A stretch of DNA of 64,000 bases from Auricularia sp. M13 (lineage: Eukaryota > Basidiomycota > Agaricomycetes > Auriculariales > Auriculariaceae). Positions 54,551 to 64,000 of the stretch are shown in pieces. Every line of letters starts with the position of its first letter. Position 1 is the stretch's first letter. Both the position numbers and the translations under genes were made by a program. The notes below the pieces were generated by a model that saw only the letters and a list, made by a program, of their open reading frames with translations, ran no database searches and was not told where the DNA came from. Location of the stretch: contig CM073198.1 of the NCBI GenBank assembly GCA_037042915.1, forward strand, positions 868,001 to 932,000, given 5' to 3'.

Positions 54551-57500
54551 AACCATCTCCTGGGACGAGCTCGCTTGGCCGTCGCCTTGCGTGACATCCT
54601 TGCGTGGTTACTCGTCCGGCCAGCTCTTGCACTTCGCGCGAACGTGCAGTATTGAAAGGCAGAGTGGGCGGGGGCCTCCCAGATCATGGTGCTTTTCGTG
54701 CCCGATCTTGCATACCAGCGTGTCCGCCGTCAGCGCCGCCGCCTCGCGCGGCCGTGCAGAATGCGATCCTTGGTGTGCCGCGTAACCTACCAGTATTCGG
54801 TCCGCCGTGCGCGCTCGCTCAGCAGAACCGGCGGCCGCGCGCGGCTCTCCCTCTAGGTCACGGAGCGCGGGGCGCGCACGGCCGCTGCAGGAATACCCGC
54901 CGCTGCGTGGCGCCAGACTGCGTGCGCTGTCCCCGGAGTTGGGGACGGCTGGTTCTGCTAGTGGTGACGCGACGCTGTCTCCGTGCAGCACTCGTGAATC
55001 TGGCGGAGAAGGCAGTAGAGAGCGGCGGGATGCTCGCGCGCGTCACGGTGCTCTCGCAGTGTTCCTGAACTTTCTATATGCCTCGTATCCCAGTCCCATA
55101 TGTAGTTTCTCTCATACAGTTGTGTCCCCCGTTTTGCCTCGTGTATTCATAACCACCAATAGCAGGTACTGCTGCATCTGTATCACAATCGCGCAGGTGT
55201 ACTGGTATGACCATCGGATGAAGCGCGGTCTTTGGAAAAGACGGTCACCGACTCGCCTTGAAGAGTCTACGAGCCCGTACAGCGAGTAGTTTGCCAGTGA
55301 AAAGAATAAGCTTTTCATCCGACGATTGGCGCGCATCGGAGGGTCGACTGCTCGTTCAACTTCGTCCTGGGCCGCGACCACCTCCGCGGGTATTCCCACC
55401 CACTCTTTCTCGAGGGCCACGTTCATGAAGAGCTCCGCGAGGAACAAGAGCCGCGCCAGCACCGCGTGCGACAACTGCCGCGAAAAGTCAGTCTGCGATG
55501 TTTGGCAGTCATTTGCTTTGGGGACTCACGGCCGATGCATAGGAAAACGAAGTGCGAGGGCGCTGGGGCGCCTGATTATTGTCATGCGTGCGCGAAAAAG
55601 GGTCTCGAGGTACGTCCTTTACTACTTTTCGGTCAGTGTCGAAGACTGAAGGATTTGCGGCTTTCACAGTGTACATGGACGGGACTCGACCAACGCAGTT
55701 CGCGCGTTCGAGAGTGCCAGCCGTGCGAGGTTCACGGCGCCGAGTCAGATCGCTTGAGGGCTAAAAATGCTCGACTCGAGGGGGAGAACGCGCGCCTTTG
55801 TACAGAAAATGCGTAACTGCGCGCCGCAGTTGCCAGCTCTCCAGCAGCGTCGCAGACTCCCACCGGGACGACGGACACATCGCCGGTACGCACGCAGGCT
55901 CGCAGGCCGTATTCGTTTTTTCCTCTACGCACGCTCATCGTTTCTTGCGCAGTTTATCTATCCCACTGACCTGGAGAAAGCGCTGCCCGCTCGAGAGCCC
56001 GAGGCAGCGCTCATTCAGCAGGAGTTACAGGAACTCTTCACGGCGCCCGGAGCGGATGGTGGTCACATCAACCAATGGGCTCAACCTTGCTCTGACACGG
56101 AGTGGATACATCACCCCACGAGCTTCGGTCTGCTGGTACCTGCCCAGCAGCCAGTACCCGCGTTCAACGCCGAGCCAGGCGGGCTTCCCTCATTTCCTCT
56201 CCAACTGTCTGCACAACCATGGTTTCCGGGAGAAGCTATCTACGGTGCTCAGCCTCTGGATGGATGGATGGGGTGAGGTCTTGCGGTTGGACGATGACTT
56301 GCTTTCCTGAAGTGCTTTCTTGCTCTCTGTCGCGCCGATGAACCCGCGCAGATCTGCTATCGAATCATCATAGGTACCATTCCTGTGAAATAACTCGTCA
56401 AATATTTTTGAACTCTGCAAAGGGAGTAGAAGATGGATGAGATCAGAAAGTTTCAGTGAGGGGAACAGCGGCGCCCTGTCGAAGAGTGAAACAGAATATA
56501 CACGGGCGATTTACAGAGGGATCTTGGCCGGCGCAGTGGGAGACTGACCAGCTGCGCCTGCTACTACCGGATGTGCGCGACAGCACAAGGCGTAGGGACG
56601 ACCGGCGACCGGCGCAACAGTGCAAAGGCGCGCGCTGCGGCTTGGGCAAACGGAGCACAGCGCCGCTGCCAGCCAAGCACCTCATCGCTGGGTCTACGTG
56701 CAGCGGACGTGAACGCTGCGGGTGCTCCCCGTCCGCACGTCATAATCGCGGTGAGCCCGGCGCAAAGAGGACCGGGCGCGCTCGTTGACGCCAGCGCGCC
56801 CGCTCGCGCGAGGCTCCGTGTGCGCAGCGCCGCAGCAACCTGGAGTCTGGACAGCCACTGCTAAGTAGTCCGCACGTTTGGTCGCATTGTGCGCCCTGAG
56901 AACCGCACAAAGAGCGCGAGCCCTGCGTCGACGCCGACGCTGCAAGCATTGGCTGTAGCCACAAGCGACGCGGCCGGCTCGGGGCTATCGCCGAGGGCAC
57001 GCGCCGCCTGAGGCGGCTGGCAGATGGACGCGGTGGTACGGAGATGAGGGGGAGATGGAGGGGCTAGGGATCCGGGAGTCCGGCGTTGGTGCGCAGAGCC
57101 GCTCGACGTCGCCGACTGGCGAGTTAAGAGCGGGCCGGCGGTAGGAACACACAGCGGGCGCGCCGTGCCCGCGCCCGTGAAGAGCGAAGAGTTCGCGCGC
57201 GCGCTATCCGCGTAAACGAGCTGCTGCTGTTCGCACTGGCGACCAAGGAGCGACCAGCGCGTGGCCGCTAGGAAAATGCAGTCAGCCAGCCGGCAAGTCG
57301 TAAAAGCAACAGGAAGCGCACATGACTGTGTACGCGTTCTGCGCGTCTTGTGCGCTGCGCACGCGCAAACTTTACTGATCTGGGCCGCGCGCGCTTCGTG
57401 CGCGCGAGGACGGCGTCGCGGTGACAGTGCACGGACTGGTCACGAGCGCAACAGAAGACGCGGTCGCGGAAGTCGAACCAAGCCTTGTGCCCGACAGCGC

Positions 57501-58320
57501 GAGGTGGGAAGCGAGCGTGCTAACTGCTGGCGGTCGCGCGCGTATGAGGTCCCTGGGCGTCGACATCTAGCTGCGTCGAAGTCCAGTTGTACGGAGGCAG
57601 CGCTGCGCATGTCGCGTCAGCCAATCCTTGAAAGAGCGCAAAAAAATAGCGCACCAAAGGCACACGCAGGCGGCGCCGACCGCGCGTGGAGGGTTGCGCA
57701 GAGTGGGACGCCCTGCGCGCGCGGATGGCCCAGGGCGGATCGAGCTCCGCGCGCTACCGGCGAGGCGCCGTCTTCGCCGTGCACGATCTTACGCTCGATG
57801 GCGGTAGGGCGCGCGCGCAGTTTGACCTGCGGCGGCGGCAGTGGACGCGGCAAGCAGGCAGCCGTCCCGCGCGTGGTGCTGGGAGGCGTGGATGTGCTTG
57901 CGGCGTCGAGCCCGCGTACCAGGGCGGCACTGCAGCTGCGAATTGCACGTCAGTGAATACTGCACGGGGCGGGCACAGTGAAGGCGCACCCGAGTCGGAA
58001 CAGACGCGCACCTACTCGGCGCGCGCATCTGCCACCCAGAGTCTCTGGGTCGCGCCATGCTCGCACGCGCCCTTCTGCGCTGTCGCCATCTTACGCGAAG
58101 CTGGGTAGCGGGCGCGCAGTAGCGCGACCGCTCGCGCGCGGCGCAGAAGACGGGCGGTAACCGCGGTTGGATGTTGCCTTGGACGCGGTGACAGCGAGCC
58201 TGGCAGGGACGCTGCTGCCCGGCGCAAGGTCGTGCATGGCCCGAACAAGCGCCGATGTGCTTGACGAGCCGGAACTGGGCGACAGGACACTGAAAGCGGC
58301 GCAATGAAGCGTTAGTCAAA
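54540..58320 (+). repeat. GC-rich segmental duplication, copy 1
   Basis: Collinear with 61260-64000. Matching landmarks: GAACCATCTC (54550 / 61270), TCGCAGTGTTCCTGAA (55052 / 61679), GGAAAACGAAGTGCGAGGG (55542 / 61909), GAGCCCTGCGTCGACGCC (56917 / 62662), AAAATGCAGTCAGC.AGCCG (57273 / 63000), and CTGCCCGGCGC.AGGTCGTGCATGGC (58214 / 63927). The copies are diverged and differ by indels. Except for the Zn2Cys6 remnant, no shared frame is recognisable. Long overlapping frames on both strands reflect the GC content. Confidence 0.65.
55425..56276 (+). pseudogene. Zn2Cys6 regulator with an in-frame stop (222-codon model)
   Basis: Exons 55425-55486, 55543-55609, 55670-55885 and 55953-56276 join in phase. 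They encode a zinc cluster, CDNC, REKKTK, C, EGAGAPDY, CHAC, AKKGLE, C, then TWTG, a leucine-zipper-like stretch (ESDRLRAKNARLEGENARL), and a C-terminal part with LIQQELQELF and GWMG at the end. Codon 92 is TAA (55814-55816). The paralogous copy at 62157-62159 has CAA at this point, so the stop is best explained as a C-to-T nonsense change. A 43-bp intron (55813-55855) would also remove it but gives an unnatural Arg-rich reading. Probably a recent pseudogene of a DNA-binding regulator. Confidence 0.68.
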
Positions 58321-61259
58321 CGCGCAAATAGCGCAAACAAACGGCGCACACAGCTCGGCCCGGACGCTGGAAGGGGCCTTCTGCCGCTGGCCGGGCGCCG
58401 ACGGTCGCACAGAGCGACGACGCGGCGCATGTGGGTTCCGCGTGAGCACCGCGGTGTGGTGGTGCGCACGCCCTGCGACCAGCCGTGTGTCGTAGCGCAG
58501 ACGGACGTGACTGGGCTGCGCCACCGCCCGTAAATAAAGCATCTACCGCGCTCGCGCCGTCAGATGTCGGGCGCAGGCGGCCAATGACGGCTGGCGCGCG
58601 TTGCTGTAAAAGATGCTGTCAGTCAGTGAACCGACAGTAAAAAATGCAGCAAAAACGTACCTGGCTCGCGACCAGACTGTGTCTGACGGGCGGTACGACC
58701 AGCGTAAGGCGCGCACGCCGCTGCGCGACGAAAGCTGCGCGGCACGGGTCAGGAATCAGATCCCGTCCGGCCGCGCGGGGGTTGGAGTGCGGCACCCGGT
58801 AGCGGGTTCTCGAGCTCCTCGACCGCCGATGGAGCGAATGGGGCTTGGCGGGCAGTCGTTCAGAGCGGCGCGACTGCCGCAGAGGACGCCGCCGGAGCGG
58901 GCATTGTTCGAGGTGGCGGCGCGAAAGACTGGCAGCGCGTCTAAGACGCTGTAGGAACCTCCGCGGTCAACCATGTATTTGTAGCATGGAGCTTGAGCGT
59001 TTCGGGGTGCGGGTGCGCGTGGTTTTTGCAGATGCGCAAGGGCTCCTTGGGTATGAGCGCGTGCCCGCGTCGATGTTGGTGTTTGCGTCGCTGGACCGGG
59101 CCGTGTCGTGCCCATGGCCTATCCAGTACCACCGCACGGTCATCAGTGCCAGGATACGGAGTTTTCGGGCCCTGGCAGGCAGTCGCGTCGATGGTCGAGC
59201 CGCAGAAGATGCGGTAGCGGCAGCTGGACTGGGACTTTGCGCGACAGCGGCGAAGTCTGCATGCAGAGCGTCGGTGCGCCAGCCAAATGGGTGTCGAGAT
59301 GCTCCCAGCGGCGAGTTCGGGCGCAAGGTGTCGGTGGCGTGCACGAGTAGGTCGGGCAAGAGGGCGTATCCAACGCCGGTATTGGTACTGGACAGATGCG
59401 CCATTTTCAGCGCTAGCGGCCGACGCTGGGTCGCAATAGAGGCAGCGTGGTTGGGCAGGGCATGTAGGCGAAGCGCGAGCGAGATGCTGACGACAGACGG
59501 TTGGGAACGGAAGGCAGCGAGCGGAGTTGATACCCGCGACGCTTGTTGGCTCTTCCCCTCCCCGATGACGGGCCGCAGCTGAAGTTCGCGCTGACGACGC
59601 TCCGAACGACGTTGAAATCATTCTAAATGCCTGGCCGGAAATTTCGACCTCGACATCAACTTCACGCTGTGCTGCTCTATCCTCGTTCGACTTGTACCGC
59701 TAGAACAGAGTTATGTCGCTCAGTGAGTACAGGGCCAGAATAGACCAGGCTTTCGACGTACATCTTACGGCCCTGCGCCGGGAGTCGCATTCTGCCTGGC
59801 AATGGCTCTAACTTGCTCGTGCTTCACCCTCGCACCGGGCTGGGTTATTAGCAGGTTTTTCGACCATATTAAGTGCGTTATATTGATGATGCAATTACGT
59901 TGACTAATATAGGCACGCAAGTACAGGAAGCCCAAGCCGCAAATATGCTGAACGGGTTGCCGATGGACGCACTCTGCGACCTCGCGAAGGCGCGACCGCG
60001 ATCCTCGACTTCTGCTACCTCCGGATGTCAACCCATCGAACAACGCGCCCGGTTCTCGACGCCCCGCGCAGTCGCAACTGAAGACTGCACTCGCCGCTAT
60101 TCATGGTGCGCTCAGAAATAATCCGGTTTCGTCGTTCGGTTCGGCTGATAGCACTGTAGCAGAGCCGCCGGCACATAGGACTCGCTGCCATATCTTGCTC
60201 GGCGTTCGTTCTGACGTCCAAATCGTACTACGGTAGCACGTCTTGTTGGGGAGCACGCCCACAAGCGTCAGGCTCGTAAGCACGGCAAAGGCGACCGTTG
60301 CGGAGCGGACACACCGTCCTGAAGGCATAACTCGTGGCACGTCGCCAACCGCTTGCGCGCGGCTGGACCGCACGACTCGGCGCGCGGCTCCAAGCGCTTG
60401 CGTCTGGTTGGATGTACACGCAGAACCATGCGCTTTTTGCGCTTGCGCGTCTGCAGTCGCGAGGTTGAGAGCCAACCTGGCCAACCAGATGGGCGTCGCG
60501 TTCCAAGTTCTGCGCGCGCTGGGCGCCCCGTACGACTGCGCAAAGGATGACGATTACGCGGCGGTCTGGTCTATGCGGCTTGAATATGACCAGAGTGCGT
60601 GCGATCCCCTTTTGCCATTTTCTGCATCTTGTACTGACGCCCCCGGTTTACAGAAGGTTCATTCGCGCGTGCCGTGCAAAAGAGTGGAACGAGCAAGTGC
60701 CGCTGCCCCGCGCACATCCTGGTGCTCTTCGCGCGGCATGTGTGCTGCATATTGTGAACATGGTCGACACACCCGATGCGCCGGCGCTGGGCGTTACCTC
60801 TCGGCCTCAGCGCGCTGCTGGCGCCCGAATCGTTGGCGGGGCAGCAGGCTTCGTGGAGCATGCGTTCTGTCAGCGTTCTCTTGTGCAGCTGCGGCCAGGC
60901 AGGTCAACCTGGCTGCGGCGTAGCGAATGGTCTCGCGCAACTCCTGGCGTCTTGTCGTGCCCTCGTCCGCACACAGTCTCGCAGGCTCCAACCGTCCTCG
61001 ACGGCTCATGGCTCGTGGCGCGCAGTATCAATATAGCGTGGGCACTCGCACTGCCTGCTTCTACTCGTGCTGCTTGAGCCTGCGGTTCTTCTCGATTGCC
61101 ATGGTCATCGGAGACGCGGGCGTCGGTCGCCGGTCGCACCTACGTAACGCAATCTATCACCGCTCACACTGGAAGCCGCGCGTGCGCGTTGGATTTGCTG
61201 CTGTACGACGACACGCACGCTAGCTGCGGTGCGACGGCTCGCGCGCTAGCTGCTGACCC
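58321..61259. other. GC-rich interval without a supportable gene
   Basis: Long frames occur on both strands (for example + 58845-59582 and - 58941-59621), but they overlap each other, have no domain and fit the high GC content. A partial further copy of the AAAATGCAG/GTCAGTCAG segment is at about 58600-58680. From about 61070 similarity to the start of duplication copy 1 begins to appear. Confidence 0.4.
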
Positions 61260-64000
61260 GGCGCGCGCGAACCATCTCATCTGACGGGGTTACTTGCCGG
61301 CCCTTGCAGTCCGCTAGAGCGCCTCGCATGGGAAAGCAGAGCGGATGGGTGTCATCCAGCTCCTCGTCCTTGGCTGCCCAAGAATTGCCAGCATGCCCGC
61401 TCTCGCCGCTGTACCTCTCGCGGCCGCGCAGAACGCTATCATTGGGACGCGCTGCTTGACTTGCTTGGCCCGCCGCGCGCGTGCTTCCAGCTGAACCGTG
61501 ATGCGCGCCCTTCTGGGTTACGGGGCGAGGCGCGTTGCAGGACTACCTGCGCGGCGCCAGACGGCCTGCGTTGTACTCCGGGTTGGCGGCGGCAGGCTCT
61601 GCTGATGGCGACGCGGCGCTGTCTCCCTGCGGCACTCGTGCGGCAAGTGGAGGCGGCGGCATGCTTGCGCGGGCGCGCTCGCAGTGTTCCTGAAACTCCT
61701 ATATTCCTCTTCCTGTATTTCAGTTACATATGTAGTTCATTCCATACAGTCGTGTCCCCGCTTCGCCTCTCGTACGCAAATCCGTAGCCTGTACCGCTGC
61801 CTCTGTGTCATGCAGTTGCGTAGATGTAATGTTAGGGCCCTCAGATGAAGTGCAGTCGAAGGAGGGTCATTTCGAATATCCACTATAGCAACTCACAGCC
61901 GAGGCTTAGGAAAACGAAGTGCGAGGGTGCTGGTGAGCCTAATACGTGTCATGAGTGCGCAACGAAGGGTATTGAGGAACGCGCTTTCCTCGGATGACTG
62001 TGTCGATGGTCAAAGGACTGGCGGTGTTGACAGTGCGCATGGACGGGATTTCACCAACGCGGCGCGCGCGTTAAACAGTGCCAGCTGTGCGGAGTATACT
62101 GTGCCGTTGTCACTCGAATCGAGGCGGAGAACGCTCGACTGCGCGAGGGGAAGATGCAATTGCGCGCTGATGCCGCTCACACCCTCACCGAAGCTCCCAA
62201 CGGAACAACGATCACATCGCACGTGCGCATTCTTGCATACAGTATCCATCGTCGCTCTCTTACGGCTCACAATTTCTCGCGTAAGCTATCTATTCTTCTG
62301 GCTCGCAGAAGAGTCGCCCGATTTTCACCTACAGCAGATGCGTGGCCCGCCGCCTCCCTCTGCAGCCCAGTGCGCGTCGGTTGACGCATAGAGCGCATGC
62401 TTCAACCAGCACAGTCGCGGCTCGACGACGACGGTCAGGCCCGCGCAGGGATGACCAAGTCGTGCATATTGATGCGCAGATCTCGGACGCGTCGTCGGTC
62501 TGGTTGCGGGACGGCGAGCGCAGTAAGCGCGGCCCGAGGCCGCAAGACGCCCACATTGCTGCAGCTGCCGTTCGCGCTGAGCAATGGGAGCCCGTGCATC
62601 GCGCCGCAGTCACCAGGGCGCGCGCTCGCGCACAATGCGCCCCGCGATCTGCGAAACGAGCACGAGCCCTGCGTCGACGCCGGAGTTCGCAGTACTTGCT
62701 GCAGCCACAGACGACGCGGCCGGCTCGGGGCTACCGCCGATGGCGCGCGTCGCCCGTGGCAGCTAGTAGATAGGCGGGTAAATGGAGCGGGCTGACTGGG
62801 CAACGCGGGCGCGCTGAGCCGCTCGACCTCATCCTCGAGCGAGCGGCGCGCTGGGAAGGAAAGGGAACGGGAGTGCGCAGCGAGTGCGCGGTGGTCGCGC
62901 CCACGAAGATCAGAGAGTCCACGCGCGCGCGATCCCCGTAAACGGGCGGCTGCTGGGCGCACTGGCGGAAGACGACCGACCAACGCGTTACTACTGTGAA
63001 AAATGCAGTCAGCGAGCCGACTAGTCGTAGAAACCAGAGGTACAGGCGCGCCTGACTGGGTACGTGTCCTGCGCGTCGCGTGCGCAGGCCCCGCGCAAAC
63101 GTTACTAGCTGAACCGCAGAATGGTGACCTGCGCCCTTCGTGCACGAGAGCACGGCGTCGCAGCACCCGACGGCCCACGCGACAGTCGCGCGCGCCACAC
63201 AAGACGCAGTCGCAGGAGTCGGACATGGCCTAGCGAACCGCGGCGCGGGCTTAGAAACGAGCGCGCTGGTGTGCGCGAGCGTGCTACCTCCCTGGGCGTA
63301 GATGAGCCTGGCTGCGCGCTGCACGCGTCAGTCGTCGGTGAATGAGAAAGAAAGATAGCGCACCTAACGCCGCCCGATGCACAGGGTAGCTGGCGCCGGC
63401 CGCGCATGGAAAATTACGCAGAGTGGGACCACCGGGCTTTTCGCCGCACGCGCGAACAATCCAGGACGGATCCGGCTCCGCGCGCCGTCGTCGTTGTCCA
63501 CGAAGCCGGGCTGCGCAGCGCTGTCGTCCTTGTACTCCGTGCTACGGAATGGACGGGTTGATGGTGACCAGTCGCGCGCATCGCGGTCGTTTGAACTTCT
63601 GCGGCAGTCGACTTGGCAACGAGGTCGAGTCGCGCGTAGGGTTCGGGGGCGTCGACGTGCTTGCAGCGTCAAGAACGCGTACCAGCCTGCGTATGGCTTG
63701 GTACCGTCCGCCGCCAGATGCGCTCTTGCACGGTGCGCGCACCTGGCACACAGAGCCTTCGGGCCGCACAGCGCCTGCACGAACCATCTGCGCTGTCGCC
63801 ACCGTACGCGAAGCTGGGCAGCGGGCGCGCGCAGCAACGTGGCCGGTCGCGCGCGCAACAGAAGACGGGCGGTAGCCGCAATCGCACGTTGCCTTCGACG
63901 CGGCGTCAGCGGGCTTGATGAGGACGCTTCTGCCCGGCGCGAGGTCGTGCATGGCGCGTACGGGCGTCGAGGTGCTGGATGCGCGGACTGTGAGCGCCAG
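61260..64000 (+). repeat. GC-rich segmental duplication, copy 2
   Basis: Second copy of 54540-58320 in the same orientation, offset about 6.7 kb at its start and 5.7 kb at the window edge, where it is still continuing. Confidence 0.65.
61910..62220 (+). pseudogene. Decayed second copy of the Zn2Cys6 gene
   Basis: Preserves exon 2 (KTKCEGAGEPNTCHECATKGIE) and exon 3 (CAWTGFHQRGARVKQC...RIEAENARLREGK) of the gene at 55425. The first exon with the CDNC motif is not recognisable upstream. The donor after exon 2 has changed from GT to GA (61977-61978). Without the first two cysteines the zinc cluster cannot form. It is a pseudogene, useful because it shows a CAA codon where copy 1 has its stop. 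Confidence 0.65.

Noticed and set aside
56900-64000. Many long open frames on both strands in the GC-rich right end (for example 58845-59582 and 62435-63226)
   Set aside because: They overlap each other on opposite strands, have Arg/Ala/Pro-biased composition, show no domain, and are expected from the very high GC content. Only the Zn2Cys6 remnants had recognisable motifs.

Overview
This window looks like nuclear DNA of a filamentous basidiomycete (Agaricomycetes). Genes are split by many introns of about 45-65 bp with GTGCGT, GTACGT or GTGAGT donors. They encode families typical of that class: DUF6533 membrane proteins, an RTA1-like protein, Zn2Cys6 regulators, F-box/LRR proteins, and a Plavaka-type DNA transposon with a DUF6532 companion gene. 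No rRNA, tRNA, CRISPR array or bacterial-style operon was seen. Much of the window is gene-poor, transposon-derived or duplicated sequence.

Layout. 0-7 kb: a partial gene, a small Lys/Ala-rich hypothetical gene, two copies (A, B) of a dispersed non-coding repeat, and a foldback MITE with CACTG ends and a 3-bp target duplication. 8.3-18.5 kb: the gene-dense core. A DUF6533 seven-helix-type gene is followed by four related small genes of unknown function, arranged as two pairs (1-2 and 3-4) on either side of a complete eight-exon RTA1-like gene on the other strand. 18.5-24.9 kb: mostly empty, with a 495-bp hAT-like MITE. 24.9-26.8 kb: a complete five-exon Zn2Cys6 transcription factor on the minus strand. 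27-38 kb: gene-poor, with inverted copies (C, D) of the dispersed repeat, each carrying a nested element with terminal inverted repeats. 38.3-39.8 kb: an F-box/LRR gene.

41.0-50.0 kb is one 9-kb Plavaka-like transposon with inverted termini and GTGAGC-rich subterminal regions. It holds an apparently intact 962-residue transposase (+), a 571-residue DUF6532 gene (-), an unrecognised gene read divergently from the transposase, and an array of degenerate about 39-residue modules. It has cut off a small gene just downstream of that gene's promoter.

54.5-64 kb is a very GC-rich segmental duplication. Its two copies each carry a remnant of the same Zn2Cys6 gene, broken in different ways.

The most notable uncharacterised locus is the 10.5-18.5 kb cluster: four intronless paralogs of 170-184 residues with conserved TATA promoters, an LHGRSPLGL signature and a basic RRRVVEL C-terminus, duplicated as a two-gene block around the RTA1-like gene. 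Exon models were assembled by hand from splice sites and reading phase. Family names come from recognised motifs, not from database searches.
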